Source: Streblospio benedicti (taxonomy: Eukaryota > Annelida > Polychaeta > Spionida > Spionidae). From it: a stretch of 64,000 nt of DNA. Positions 20,944 to 32,304 of this stretch are shown here, one piece after another (within the stretch, counting starts at the first letter, position 1; each line of letters begins with the position of its first letter). A program made the position numbers and the translations under genes. The notes under the pieces were generated by a model. The model saw only the letters and a program-made list of their open reading frames with translations, was not told where the DNA came from and did not search any database. Location: the NCBI GenBank assembly GCA_019095985.1, contig CM032669.1, positions 59,436,560 through 59,500,559 on the forward strand. Reading direction: 5' to 3'.

Positions 20944-22212
20944 ATGCGTACATTCATATTTGATGGAGTCCTGCACGGACTTTTACTCATACATCAATAT
21001 TCTCTGCAAAATTCTGCTTGAATAGGACTGATATTTTTCACATCAATTAGTGAAGAATTGTCTATGCAGTTTGCATCACCACCATCAAATGATTCAATGT
21101 CACTACATTCATGTTTAGGAATATATCTTCCCACAGAGGCACATGCAATATCATTTGAAATGCAGTTGATGTTATTCCGTCTCATGGTATCTTCTTGTGA
21201 TAAAGAGCTTACATTAACACAATCTTCAATTAGATGAATTTCTGGGTTGTCTTCAAGACTACCTAGATTTTGATCTTTGAAACAACTTTCCACATAGCTT
21301 GCATTGATCTCTGTCATTTCATCTTTTTGATAGCTGTGAAATAAATTCATTGATAGTTGCCAACACGTTTTCACTATTTGGTTTTTTAATGCAAATTTCA
21401 TAACTGCAATTCGGTAGTGGCATTTTTGTTGCTGCATATTCATCATCTGTCTTCTGATATGGTTCACTTTCCACACAAACCTTATTTGATCCATTCGTTA
21501 TTATACAGGAATTTTGGAAGTCAATATTTCTATACATTGCTCCTGATGCTTCAATAGGTTTTGTTGTACCTCCACTAGTATTTATATCATTCTCAATCCA
21601 GACGTTTCTCTTTCCGTCTTGTATATTGCAATTAGCTTCATTTTTGGACATTTTGTTTGGCACAGATACATTTATCTGTGAAAACAACTGTGGATGGTTT
21701 ACCAAACCTTGCGCATTCAATGAAGTGCCCCAATTCAAATCATCACAAGCATATCCTGTCATATGACATTGGGCTTTACACAAAACACTTTTCATTCTGG
21801 ATAAGCAAACAGGAGATGATGTCATAAAATCTTCCTTTACAGTGGAGTGAGCTACGGTTTCTGCCTCCCAATCGTTATTAGTGTGGTGCATATTCTCTGC
21901 AATTTTCTCCATCTCATCGTTCCAAGATGATAGACTTTGCATTGCAGATATCCATTCCTTCTCACTTTCATAAACACCTCTATCAGGACAGTTGAGAATG
22001 TGATCATCTAGATTATCTTTTAGAACAATATGAGAGGCATTGTAGAAGCAACTGGCCATGTTTTTGAGCTATACCAAAATTATTTTCTTACACTTGGTGT
22101 AATGAAAATGCCACTTCTTAATCCTGATATCAATTTGACATAATGGGCATTTTCTCAGAGGTTCATTTCTCAGAGGGTCAAGGTCTTCTGAAGAAATCAA
22201 ATGACTGGCCAT
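20944..22212 (-). CDS. GTSF1-like CHHC zinc-finger protein, second copy (partial)
   Basis: Nearly identical to 16270-17530 and cut by the assembly gap, so it has the two CHHC fingers and part of the tail but not the C-terminal block. Differences from copy 1 are mostly lengths of T/A homopolymers: near 22084 and 22060 (a loss and a gain that bracket the linker between the fingers), near 21383 (this copy reads on as KKPNSENVL where copy 1 stops) and near 21325 (this copy stops where copy 1 reads on). Similarity continues upstream to about 22466. Such mutually exclusive breaks in near-identical copies suggest sequencing errors and a false or very recent duplication. Confidence 0.6.
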
Positions 22213-22814
22213 AGATAGATTAAAGAAACAGACTTTTGTAAGCTTATCAATTGATGTAAAAATTGCTATTCTATAAACTATTATCATTCGAGATCAAAAT
22301 AAAAACGATTTGAAGTGCCCTGATTAAAATAGTTACAGCTGTAATAAAGTCAAGTAAATTTTCCAGTATATTAATAGCCGAATTGATAAAAAGTATATAA
22401 GGTGTATAGTTTCAATGATTGTAAAAGAAGTATATATACAAATATTTTCTAGTAAACACATCAAGCCAGAACTAAAAGGCTAAAATGTAGATTTGTGTCC
22501 TGTAAAAATCTGGTTGAAGACTTCCAAGTTTAGTGAAGATGAAAAATCCGTGTCTAGTGTTAAAATCCTCTGTGTGAAAACTACTTGGCTCGTGCACCTG
22601 AAATCAAACGCGATTTAAACGTTTATTAAAACGTTTTTAAGATTCTTTTAAAACTGTTAATTTATTTTTTATCTATTTAATGCTGATAATCACATGCTAC
22701 AGATATGAGTAATAGGTCTTATGAAACAGTCTCTAGTGTAATATCTTACTTTGTGTAACTGTTTATTTCGGCGCATTTACACGGTAATTCAATTTAACTA
22801 TGAAATGTGCATAC

Positions 22815-23112
22815 CTAGCTGGTAGTGGTTATTTAGGCCCCACGCAAATATGGCGCCGCTCCCATGCTCCTGTGCGTATGTGCCGTACTGGCCAGTCCAG
22901 ACGTTATTGAAGCTCTTCCCAACCCGTGCTTTCGCAGGGTTCAGGAGCAGGGCCAGCCCCCTGAGGCCGCCGTCCTTCGAAAAGCGCTCTGGTACGCGGC
23001 CGAGCTGGCCCTGCTCTGCACACCCCATCGTGTACACCTGGTGACAGTCCGTCAGTGCCACCAGGTGGTCTGCGCCTGACGCAATCTTGACAACCACGAG
23101 TGCTTGCATAAT
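22815..23112 (-). CDS. RCC1: RCC1 exon (chromatin-bound Ran exchange factor), isolated
   Basis: RCC1 is the nuclear guanine-nucleotide exchange factor for Ran. The minus-strand exon has an acceptor after ACACAG at 23113 and a donor GTATGC at 22814. It encodes VVVKIASGADHLVALT, then TMGCAEQGQLGRVPERF, then FAWGLNNHYQLG, matching the central blades of the seven-bladed RCC1 propeller (human: KIASGNDHLVMLT, GCGEQGQLGRVPELF). GC content is higher than in its neighbours. No other RCC1 exon is seen on either side, so the gene is either dispersed over long introns beyond repeats or this is an orphaned exon. Confidence 0.8.
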
Positions 23113-23396
23113 CTGTGTTGGCGTTTAGCTCCAGTATTTCACTTTACCTCGATACCTCCAGGGTTTAAACGTCTCCCACAATCCATGCAAGAGCTGAAGA
23201 GGTTTCTTTGGTCTTTTCAATGATCTTCTGTTGGTTAAACTCATTTAGCTCCAGGTATTTCACTTTAGCTTTCAATATATTTTTTTCCCAAATATATTTA
23301 CATCAATGTGTGAACTTGTAGAAAATGAAAAAGACAATAAAAAAACAACAATTAACCCATACAAATTCATAATAAATAATACATATATGACAGAAA

Positions 23397-24320
23397 TCAT
23401 ACAATATTATATGTTATTAATTTAAGTTTTGTACATACATCCTTTGAACACTTTGTTTTAGTATATATATCTCTAAAATATGTTATATGCATTTTAAAAA
23501 CTTTAGTAATATTAGCATGGTTTCTAGCCTTATCAGTTAAGGAAGATTCTAGCCAGCTTTTATAAATTATGTAAACAATCACTGATATACAAGTGTTTAA
23601 ATTGATTTTGTCTATATGCTCATCAATTCCTAGAAAAATAGATTCCATGTCAATTATAATACTTAGAGCATCTTCAACAATTCTCCAGAAAGGATTAATA
23701 TATTTACATTTGTATATCATATAAGTAATAGTTTCTTTTTCACAGCACAAAGAACATTTATCATCATTCTTTTTCTTCCATTTTACCAGGTTTTCACCAC
23801 ATGGTAGAATGTTATGTAAAATTTTAAAATTAGTTTCAGCTAATTTTACATCATCAATCTTACTAACTTTATTAGTGTAAACAGAAGTGAAGTTGGTGTC
23901 TTTATTAAAAACATTGCACCAAAAAGCTTGGCATCTTGGTATTTCTGACTCTATAATGCATGCATAAAAAAACTTTTCATTTTGTCATGTAATGTTCTTA
24001 CCAAGCGCTGTGTACCAAATCCATAGGATTTTTAGTGTATGAAAAACTTTGATTTCTTCTTTACAACTGTACCTAAGTCCTCATTGCCAAAAAGAGGACT
24101 CTTAATATTAATAGGCTCAACATTATCTAAATCATTCACATAGTGGTGTAATGCCCTCTGTAATGTATTTGATTCAGCTAGCATAGTAACTTTCACAATA
24201 GATAGTTTTTCATTTATATAGTTCATATCTATTTTTCCATCTCTTAATTTTAGATTACCAATGCATTCAAACCCAGAATTAATCCAGCTAGTAATAGGGA
24301 AGTTTTTTATAACCATTTAG
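23397..24320 (-). mobile_element. Tx1/L1-like LINE, C-terminal remnant
   Basis: The minus strand reads NFPITSWINSGFECIG with LKLRDGKIDMNYINEKLSIV, then NILPCGENLVKWKKKNDDKC with LCCEKETITYMIYKCKY (the C..C....T....C zinc-binding RT tail) and INPFWRIVEDAL. The same NILPCG block is present in the plus-strand LINE at 36.1-37.35 kb, so both belong to one family. It is interrupted and has no reverse-transcriptase core here. Confidence 0.7.
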
Positions 24321-24364
24321 TAATAGCTTGACATTGTGGTAAGGCACAACAATAAGGCAAAGCA

Positions 24365-24835
24365 TTCTTACCAGCGCGTCTAGGTCAAGACCAATCACAT
24401 GCATCATCATAAATGTCTCTGGGGCGTATTTTTCTTGCTTCTACCAAGTTAGCTATGTCATTGTTTGACAACACATCATCGCTTGGATCTTCTAAACTGT
24501 TTCAAAATGTCCTCATTTTGGCAACACACTCTACTGTGTCTTTCTTTCTATAGAAAATTCTTTGGCAGTGAGACTAGCATTTTCTCCATGGTCATGGAGG
24601 GCCGATATGGAAAATCATAATTGGGACTTTTTTTTAGTTTCAACAATTATATTGTTAACCTTTTTGTAATTTTTCATGTTTTTGCACAATTATTTGGATC
24701 TATTGTGAGTAGTATCAGTATTTTCCCAATATTTTTGTCCACCTGTATTATTCAAGTTTACTCATGTTATGCTTGTCTATTTTAGATTTTAACATGTTGA
24801 ATTATGAATGAATAAAATCAAGTCAAAAAAACAGA
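24365..24835. repeat. Copy of the repeat at 26.13-26.63 kb
   Basis: CGTCTAGGTC.AGACCAATCAC, GCATCATCATA.ATGTCTCTGG and CTACTGTGTCTTTCTTTCTA are shared in order with 26155-26600. Both copies end in LINE-like tails, TTGAATTATGAAT followed by CAAGTCAAA words. The copy at 26 kb holds an extra stretch of roughly 120 bases after CATTGTTTGACAACAC. Confidence 0.75.
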
Positions 24836-25274
24836 AATATCATCTGATCTAACACCAAATCTCACCCATACTGATAGAACCAAAATGGTTGTGATTTCAT
24901 CTTGGTATACTGGTCTGAAATCATTATGAAAGCACCAAAATTGAATTTCTTACACCTGAAAACCATAAAATTGAGGTACTTATACATGCTTGTAAGTCAA
25001 CTACAGAAAAAAGTTAGATTCTCATAATAGCGTTGGCGGCCATTTTGGATTTTTGCAATTGGAGGCAGTTCCCCAAGTTTGAATTTGATTGATTTTTTTA
25101 GCTATAGGAGACCATGTAGAAGGTTTCTGTGCAAAAATGTGTTTGTTAGGTAAAATGCACCGGTCCATCGTAATTTTTACTTTACTAATAACTGTTTTGA
25201 GCAATATTCTTATCATTAAACACTGAGACGAGTGAAACTTCCACTTCTTTATATCTCCTTCCAGCAAATGGACC

Positions 25275-25400
25275 GTCTTTTAGGTAACATATTCCTAAAT
25301 TAAAAATAAAGAGATGCTGAATATATTACAGGTGTGTGCAATGTAGTTTTCAAATAAATAACATATATTTGGATTGCCCTTCCTTACAAGAAATGATGGG
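25275..25400. repeat. Direct repeat, first copy (~125 bp)
   Basis: AGGTAACATATTCCTAAATT through CCTTACAAGAAATGATGGGA recurs at 25914-26036 with only a few changes. The two copies bracket about 510 bases of AT-rich DNA with T-runs, so a local duplication or an element with long direct ends is possible. Confidence 0.75.
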
Positions 25401-25913
25401 AAAAAATTCTTACCAGCTTATGCGTGATGTAGAGAATTTGGTTCTCTTGCCATTTACATTCATTTTTTATTTTTTTTATTTTTTATATAATACATCATTT
25501 TAATAGTAGTCAGTGAGCACACAGCACACAATAATATACAATACATTACATAAGAACAAAATAGTTAGCTCACACATTTGCTTACTGCACAATTAAACAC
25601 ACATTCTTAAACACACATACTTTAGGGTAAAAGTACGAGATGTAAAACATGTTTGACCAAAATTTCAATAGAATAAGCATAAATATATAAATATGCACAC
25701 ACACAATATAAAGTTTTCTATTCACAATGCTATATTTATGTTCAGTGATTATTATTCTTATGAGAAATTTGTTCTTATGCCTGGATGAGACATATGTCAT
25801 CACAGCACATCTATATATATTTCCACCTGGTTACGTTTGAGGTTTAAAACGTTCTAGTTATGGGCAGGTCAGAATGTGCCGTTGTGACTGCCGTAAAACG
25901 TCTCCCCGATTGA

Positions 25914-26036
25914 AAGGTAACATATTCCCAAATTGAAAATAAAGAGATGTTGAATATATTACAGGTGTGTGCAATGTAGTTTTCAAATAAATAACATATA
26001 TTTGGATTGCCCTTCCTTACAAGAAATGATGGGAAA
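25914..26036. repeat. Direct repeat, second copy (~125 bp)
   Basis: Second copy of the segment at 25275-25400, in the same orientation. It runs into the minus-strand coding remnant that starts just beyond. Confidence 0.75.
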
Positions 26037-26059
26037 GGTAATTCTTGCCATTGGGATGA

Positions 26060-26356
26060 TCATATATTTTTTAAATGTTTGAATAAGGAGTGTAAAGGAA
26101 ATGCTGCAATAACCTTCTGTACTAAAGTGTGCATCATGAATAAATTCTTACTAGCACGTCTAGGTCGAGACCAATCACATGCATCATCATATATGTCTCT
26201 GGGTCGTATTTTTCTTGCTTCGTCTACCAAGTTAGCTATGTCATTGTTTGACAACACCTCATAAACATGCAACTTTTCATATGGTTCCAATTGATTTAAA
26301 CTTTGGCGATAATGATTTATGTGAGATTTATAAAAAAGATAATGATTTATAGACAA
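26060..26356 (-). pseudogene. Unidentified coding remnant, repeated at 24.4 kb
   Basis: The minus strand reads HYRQSLNQLEPYEKLHVYE, VLSNNDIANLVDEARKIRP, RDIYDDACDWSRPRRAS and VIAAFPLHSLFKHLK. Part of it (LVEARKI.P.DIYDDACDWS) is conserved in the copy near 24400-24470, which supports real ancestral coding. No family is recognised. It lies downstream of, and in the same orientation as, the repeat-associated gene at 28.7-29.4 kb. Confidence 0.4.
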
Positions 26357-27765
26357 TCATTGTAAGTACATGTAAAGTGATTCATCAATACTCTTGAGGT
26401 TTCCCTTGGATCTTCTAAACTGTTTCAAAATTTCCTCATTTTGGCAACACACTCTACTGTGTCTTTCTTTCTATAGAAAATTCTGTGGCAGTGAGACTAG
26501 CATTTTCTCCATGGTCATGAAGGGCCGATATGGAAAAACACAATTGGGTCTTTTTCTTAGTTTCAACACTTATATTGTTAACTTTTTTGTAATTTTTCAT
26601 GTTGAATTATGAATAAATATTCTCAAGTCAAATCAAACTTTATACTGCACTTAGTAACGTTATGCTGAGGCATTCTGCTGAAATCGTTTACCAAGTGGAC
26701 GTTCGTTGCAGTTTTTGTCCATTTCTTGGAATGTTTTACGGTTTATCAACCAATCACTGTATATTCAACAGTTATTGGATTGGCTAGGAACCCGATACAT
26801 GGACCTGAAACCTTTCTTGTGCCGCGCTGTCTCCCATTATTGTTTGAGTCGAGAACAACTGTTCAAGATCCATCTCCTTTGCATATGATATGCTGGTTGT
26901 GGACTCAATCCAGGATTCCCCAGACTCGTCCATCAAGGCAGAAGAGTTGTGGGTCCAGGGTGTGACCTCACAGCATCTCATTGTTAGCACTTAGCTACTT
27001 ATCGTGTGTATGCACCCCTTGCCAGTACAATCAATTAATTCATGAAACAGAAGTCTTAGGGACATGTAATTGCATTTATGCACTTCATTCCTTTAACTTA
27101 ATTGTCCCATTTTAATACTATATCCATGTACCTGGCACATCAAGACATTTAAACTGTTCCAGGGACAAAATTGCGGATGTTAGAGTGAGGAAAGCAAACG
27201 TGATGCCTTGAACAATGGGCAATCTGAAAGAATATATTTATTTAGAATATTGAGCTCATTGCCTGAAGGCGATAATAATAAATTATTACCATTTATTCAC
27301 TTATAAAGGCCCCTGGGCGTTTATCCAAAAAGGTGCTGGTTTGGGGCATATTTTAAACTGAAAAAAGGTTCATTTATGGGTCCAGAGGCGTAAGTTCTTT
27401 TTTTATTTTCAATCACAATATTCTTCAACTCTGTACTGCCTAAATTTCTTTCACCACATTTTCTATTAATATTTCATTATCAAGTTCCCATTTTTCTCTA
27501 TCATCGGTGCTGATGTTCTTGCTGAGACTTTGCCATTCCAGCATAGCACTTTTTATCTTTGTTGCTACTCTTGGTCCACCGAGATTTAAAAGAATATAGC
27601 ATGCTCCAAGCTACGTCATGGCTGCTCTTCTCCAAAGAGAAAAAGTTTGCCTAGGAAGTGATTTGATAGTGTACTATGATAGTTTTTGAAGGCATATCTC
27701 TCTTTGTGTCTAGGTAATGCGCACACTCACTGCTTCCTACCACTGTACATGTATATAATTTTTGC

Positions 27766-28665
27766 ATCATGCCAATACAATACAATACAATATACATTTG
27801 ATATAGCTCCAAGCAGAATGAACAACTATTATTGCAGGCGCTTTACAACAAACAAACTAAAATTGATTAAATAAATGTGTTTTAAGGTTTCTTCTAAATA
27901 CATCTAATGAATTGATAGATCTAAGTTTAAATGGTAGTTGGTTCCATTCCTTAGGGGCTTGTACAGAGAACGATCTTTTGGCTAGTGTTAATTTCTTAAT
28001 AAATGGTACATGTAACTTAAGTTCACAATCAATGTTGGACCAGAGTGATCTTACTGACATAGACCTAAATAGTAATAGTTCCTTTAAATAGCCTGGAGCT
28101 TCACCATGTAGACATTTATGTGTCAAAATAAGAATCTTGTATATTATCTTTAATCTGATAGGTAACCAATGTAACTGCTTTAAGCAAGCAGTCGCACTAT
28201 CCATTTTTCCATTTTACTCAATGAAAAGTGCATTACAATAATCTAAGTGTGAAATGACTAATCCAAGAAATACTTGAACACAAGCACCTTGTGATAAATA
28301 TTGCCCAATGTTTCTAATTTTCATTGAATTAGCCATTGCTAATCTGCATTTCCTCTTAATATGTCCTTTGAAAGATAAATTTTCATCTAGGTCTACGCCT
28401 AAATACTTAATACTGCCTGAACGTGAGACTTCACACTCATTAATCCTTAGTTTAGTTGTAATACATTTTTTAAGTTGTTGCTGTGTACCAAACATTATAA
28501 ATTCAGTCTTTGAGTCATTCATTTTAAGACGATTGATTTCCATCCAATGTCTTGTAGTTGTCAAATTTTGCTGTAGTAAATTTATTGCATTGATTTCAGA
28601 CTCATCATTAGAGGAAGCTGACTTGAAATTTAGTTTTAAAGCATGATCATCAGCATAACCGTGTA
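27766..28665 (-). mobile_element. LINE, 5'-truncated, CR1/L2/Jockey group, (TATTG)n tail
   Basis: The minus-strand reverse-transcriptase tail reads WMEINRLKMNDSKTEFIMFG, GSIKYLGVDLDENLSFKGHI and FLGLVISHLDYCNALF, then LKQLHWLPIRLKIIYKIL, THKCLHGEAPGYLKELL and APKEWNQLPFKLRS. The frame shifts once near 28210. The 3' end is a TATTG microsatellite (CAATA repeats at 27776-27792 on the plus strand). The upstream catalytic YADD part is missing except for HADDHALK-like residues at the border. It is inserted downstream of the gene remnant at 28.7 kb. Confidence 0.8.
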
Positions 28666-28689
28666 GTATTCACTATAGATTGATACATC

Positions 28690-29460
28690 GCCGGATGCCA
28701 ATGGTCACCAACGTCTTCAGCAAAATCTTTACAAAAGAAAGTCACTCGGACATCAGAAGATTTCACTATTTCCAAAATTTCTTCAATGGATTTGTATTCA
28801 TTGTTGCTAAAAACCATCTGATATTTCTCAATAGCTCTACTGTCGTTTTCTTTTTTTGAGCAATTGCCAATGAGGAAAATCCTTGCTTGGATTTATGGAC
28901 TACAAAGTTACCCTTGATAAATTCACTGTTTTTCTCAGGATGAATTATACCAAGACGTAGCATATCTTTGAGGTGTATGGGCAACCAACGAACGTAATTT
29001 GTGTTGTTGTTGGCAAAGAAGAACGAAATCAAATTTTGCAAAGCCTGGCAGTAGAGTTCAAAGTCAGCCTCTTTGAATGATTTGATCAGAGCTAATATGG
29101 CAAGTTCCATTTCAAATATCATATACCAGTACTGAAATTGAGGACTTTGTGTCTTTGCGCATGTCACACCAATCACCAAAATCTTGTTGCTCTTGATTAT
29201 CAGTTTGCACTTCAAGGACATATGCATCATAAGACTCTTTCAGGAGCTTATACAAGCAATTGGCTGTAACTTGGTGCATTTGACGTGTCCTTGTAACACT
29301 TGATGCCGACAGGAATGAATCTGCAGTGCCGGCTGTTGCAATTCCCGAGGCTACGAGTGCATTCGTTCATCCACTGTCTTGCAGTAGAGTGCCCAAAGAT
29401 TTCAAAGCAGCCATTTCAATATGAAGTCCTCCAAACATGATCAGAAACTGATCTTTTCCA
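28690..29460 (-). pseudogene. Remnant of an uncharacterised repeat-associated protein family
   Basis: The minus strand reads MKSLGT..., ATAGTADSFLSASSVTRTRQ, MHQVTANCLYKLLKESYDAY, then SPQFQYWYMIFEMELAIL, FFANNNTNYVRWLPIHLKDM, FIKGNFVVHKSKQGFSSLAI, and farther on FFCKDFAEDVGDHWHPAMYQ. The pattern ...GTADSF..., W...EME..., NY.RWLP.....M and F..GNFVV..S...FS..A is a common, uncharacterised multicopy family in invertebrate genomes, often near transposons (from memory). Breaks occur. Function unknown. Confidence 0.45.
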
Positions 29461-29699
29461 TACTTATTTTATTAACAACACGTAAAAAAATCTCATTTGG
29501 AAATCATTATGGTGTACACATTTAAAAATATATCTAAAAATAAGCTTTTGAAAAATCATTTCAGGGATAATTTTTTCTCGATAAATGACTTACCCAGTAC
29601 ATGAATTGCCAGTAATTTTCTTCATTAGGCAGAATGAGTCCTGTGGGCCTTGCTCGCCATTTGGGTGATGTATGGTTGAGGCCCGTTTAAATTTTTATC

Positions 29700-29940
29700 A
29701 CATATGTCACATCAGTACTTTGTTGCCTCCGGCTTCGCTTCACCAGCTTTGTCGTAGGCCGACCGGTACGGTTTGTATGCGCCGGATTGTGCAGCGAGGT
29801 TGCTGCTGGAAGAGGCGTCTCCTGGTGAGCCTTGCTGCGGGGCCCCGAACACGTTCCCGGCCGCTCCCTCCGGCTCTCGCTTCTCCTCCATCAGCTGCCG
29901 GTTCTGTAGCCACGGCAACCCCATAGTCACCTCCTCCAGC
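29700..29940 (-). pseudogene. Orphan copy of the LPWLQN exon (unit 1, distal)
   Basis: The minus strand reads LEEVTMGLPWLQNRQLMEE, KREPEGAAGNVFGAPQQG, then YKPYRSAYDKAGEAKPEATK. The same segment is joined to an SH3 domain at 30720-30945, but here the SH3 is absent, so this is a duplicated exon without its partner. GC-rich, unlike the flanks. The protein family is not recognised. Confidence 0.5.
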
Positions 29941-30526
29941 TACATGTAGCTTTTGTTAATCTGTAGGCTTGAAAATTGCTTTGAATTTAATGTATTGGAA
30001 CATCAATTGTAACTAGACCTGATTTGGACCATGGACAGTAATATGGAATCTTCTTACATATTAGAAAATCATGAAACTCATGCATTTTTACAGTCACATC
30101 TGTGTTAGGCTGCGAAAGACAGTTTCTTTATTTGACTAAATATGATGAGGAGGGGAGTGGGTCAGATATGCCCAAATTTTTTTGTCATTTGTGAATGATC
30201 CCGTAATGTGACTAACGTAATCCTTAAAATTTTGTTTCGCACAGACTCAGGGGTCTACAATAGTTATCACTTACTTAATTTAGCATGAATAAGTTACATT
30301 CCTTAAATTAATTACCAATCCCATTTTTTTATATCAACTTAACACCAGTGTATGCTAATTTTTGTATGCACCCTGAATATCAATATCACAGGTCTAAAAA
30401 GACCTCTGATGACTTCCTATTGCTCATAGAAAAATTCATTTCGCCGCCAGATGGCAATGTTTCAAAACAAAACAATGTGTATAAAACTAAGAATTATTAT
30501 TATGAAATGTCCTTAAATGTAATCAA

Positions 30527-30945
30527 ATAGGTTGTACAGTGTTGCCTCCCAAGGATGAGACGTCTCACAAATATACTGGAGTTCCTCCCTGCACACTTCC
30601 AGTTCTTCCAGAATGAGCTGCTGTGTGGTATGCACAGAAATTTCCCATGCCAGAGCTCCCAGAGGCGTATTTCAAGACATGGCAACTCAGACTTCTTGGT
30701 TGGGGTGCCACCCTCCTATGATTAAGGCTTTGCTTCACCAGCTTTGTCGCAGGCCGCCCGGTACGGTTTGTACGGGACTGTTTGTGCAGCGAGGTTGCTG
30801 CTGGAAGAGGTGTCTCCTGGTGAGCCTTGCTGCGGGGCCCCGAACACGTTCCCGGCCGCTCCCTCTGGCTCCCGCTTCTCCTCCATCAGCTGCCAGTTCT
30901 GTAGCCACGGCAACCCCATAGTCGCCTCCTCCAGCTACATGTAGC
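30527..30945 (-). CDS. Downstream exons of the SH3-containing gene (unit 1)
   Basis: Immediately after the SH3 segment the minus strand gives LEEATMGLPWLQNWQLMEE and PYKPYRAACDKAGEAKP, then, in another frame about 60 bases on, PLGALAWEISVHTTQQLIL, EELEVCREELQYICETSHPW and EATLYNL. The helix-rich last part looks like genuine host coding sequence. A TAG separates the SH3 from LEEATM, so continuity without splicing or change is not possible as given. Family unknown; likely a signalling adaptor because of the SH3. Confidence 0.4.
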
Positions 30946-31618
30946 TTTTGGGAATGTTGCCTCTGTCACCGGCTGCGTTCAGCACCAACCACCACTCCGG
31001 GTTCTCGACACACTCTTCAAGAAACTCGAATTCTTTGAGTTGACGAGCAGTAAGGTCCCGGCCTATTGGGCTGTCTGGGTTGGCCTTGTAATTATACTTG
31101 GCCTTCATTTTTCTTCCTATATGAGGATCCCGTTTAGCATTTCCAGCAGCACCACCAGCAGTAGCAGACACAGGCTTCACAGAGGCCGAATCCTCTGGTC
31201 TCACTAACAACTGTCTAATGGTGTTGACTAGCTTAAAGAATGCCTGGACATTGTACCTATGTAACACTCTCATTATATGTTCTGAAACACCCTTGACATA
31301 GGGTATTACTACTGGGGGAGTCCTCTTCTGTTCAATCTGGTCATTGTCCTTAGAAACAGTGGTTTTATCCCTGTTCACTTTCTTACTGTTCAACAAGTTC
31401 TCAGGGTATCCGCTGATCTTCAATACCTTGCCTAAGTGTCTTTTCTCACTTTCACCCTTCAACGGATTACTAACAACACAATCAGCCCTATGCATCAGAA
31501 TACGTACAACTCCTACTTTGTGTTCAACGGGGTGGTTGCTAACGAAGTTCAAGTACTGGTCAGTGTGTGTACTTTTCCTGAACACTCTTGTGCATAGTAA
31601 CCCATCTTTATTCACCAA
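30946..31618 (-). CDS. Chimeric frame: Penelope RT tail fused to an SH3 domain (unit 1)
   Basis: One uninterrupted frame (about 225 codons). The N-terminal ~140 residues are the tail of a Penelope-like reverse transcriptase and linker: FRKSTHTDQYLNFVSNHPVE, HKVGVVRILMHRAD, VIPYVKGVSEHIMRVLHRYN and LVNTIRQLLVRPED. Just where the GIY-YIG nuclease should begin, the frame passes through a short Ala/Gly-rich linker into an SH3 domain: KMKAKYNYKANPDSP (the ALYDY position), EECVENPEWWLV (the tryptophan pair), and NAAGDRGNIPKSYM (the G.IP.NY motif). SH3 domains bind proline-rich ligands in signalling and actin pathways. The frame is kept in both tandem units. Whether it is expressed cannot be seen. 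Confidence 0.65.
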
Positions 31619-32187
31619 CTATCATACTATTATAAACAATTAATAAACCAGCCTTGCAACTAAATAAATTAGGAATCTCATTGCCTAAATGACTTACGAC
31701 CTATGACGTCATTAGTTGTTGTGAACAAGGCAAGAGCAATTGCCGAAAGCTCAAGATGTAAATTGAACTTTATGATCCTGTTTAATAAATAAAAATAAGT
31801 ATATGACTATCAGATCCAGGATAAATGAACTTCCATCATACTTGTTTTAGAATAGTTATATATTTAAGCAATATACATCATGTGTTGCCAATACATATTT
31901 GTAAATGATATTGTTAAAATCAAAATACTTTTTATGAGTGTCATTGTTTAAAGCAAATCATCTGCTGGTGCAGCATTTTTTGAGAGAGGCCTCTTCAAAG
32001 CAAATAGTGCAAGTACACAAGGACCACCTTTTCATGCCAGGTACAGAAGAACCACTATTTTAAAGAAAAATGAGCGGCTTGCAGAGAGTGTCTCTCCAGT
32101 TATACCTGGTACCTTTCTGGATGAACTATCGTAAACTATTGATAGACCAACCTTGCAACTAAATAAATTAGGAATCTCATTGCCTAA
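31619..32187. other. Penelope-type terminal segment and unit-1 spacer
   Basis: The segment CAAGAGCAATTGCCGAAAGC to TATGATCCTGTTTAATAAAT (about 31733-31795) resembles a Penelope terminal region; the rest is AT-rich non-coding spacer. AACCTTGCAACTAAATAAAT recurs at about 31655, 32150, 34245 and 34745, marking internal repeats of the unit. Confidence 0.45.
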
Positions 32188-32304
32188 ATGACTTACCCAG
32201 TACATGAGCTGCCAGTAATTTTCTTCATTAGGCAGAATGAGTCCTGTGGGCCTTGCTCGCCATGTGGGCGATGTATGGTTGAGGCCCGTTTAAATTTTTA
32301 TCAC

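Larger units (their letters stand above)
29584..32187. repeat. Tandem segmental duplication, unit 1 (~2.6 kb)
   Basis: Unit 1 starts at CTTACCCAGTACATGAATTG and is repeated from 32188 with about 98 percent identity by eye, period about 2600. A third start is visible at 34785 (CTTAACCAGTAGATCAG), where similarity fades. Each unit has one upstream copy of the LPWLQN exon, a 0.8-kb spacer, a second copy of that exon, an SH3 segment, a Penelope tail and a shared terminal segment. Confidence 0.9.

Noticed and set aside
29672-29926. Plus-strand Arg/Pro-rich frames over the GC-rich LPWLQN exon copies (also at 30613, 32188, 33224)
   Set aside because: They are antisense shadows of the GC-rich exon; the minus strand gives the more protein-like reading.
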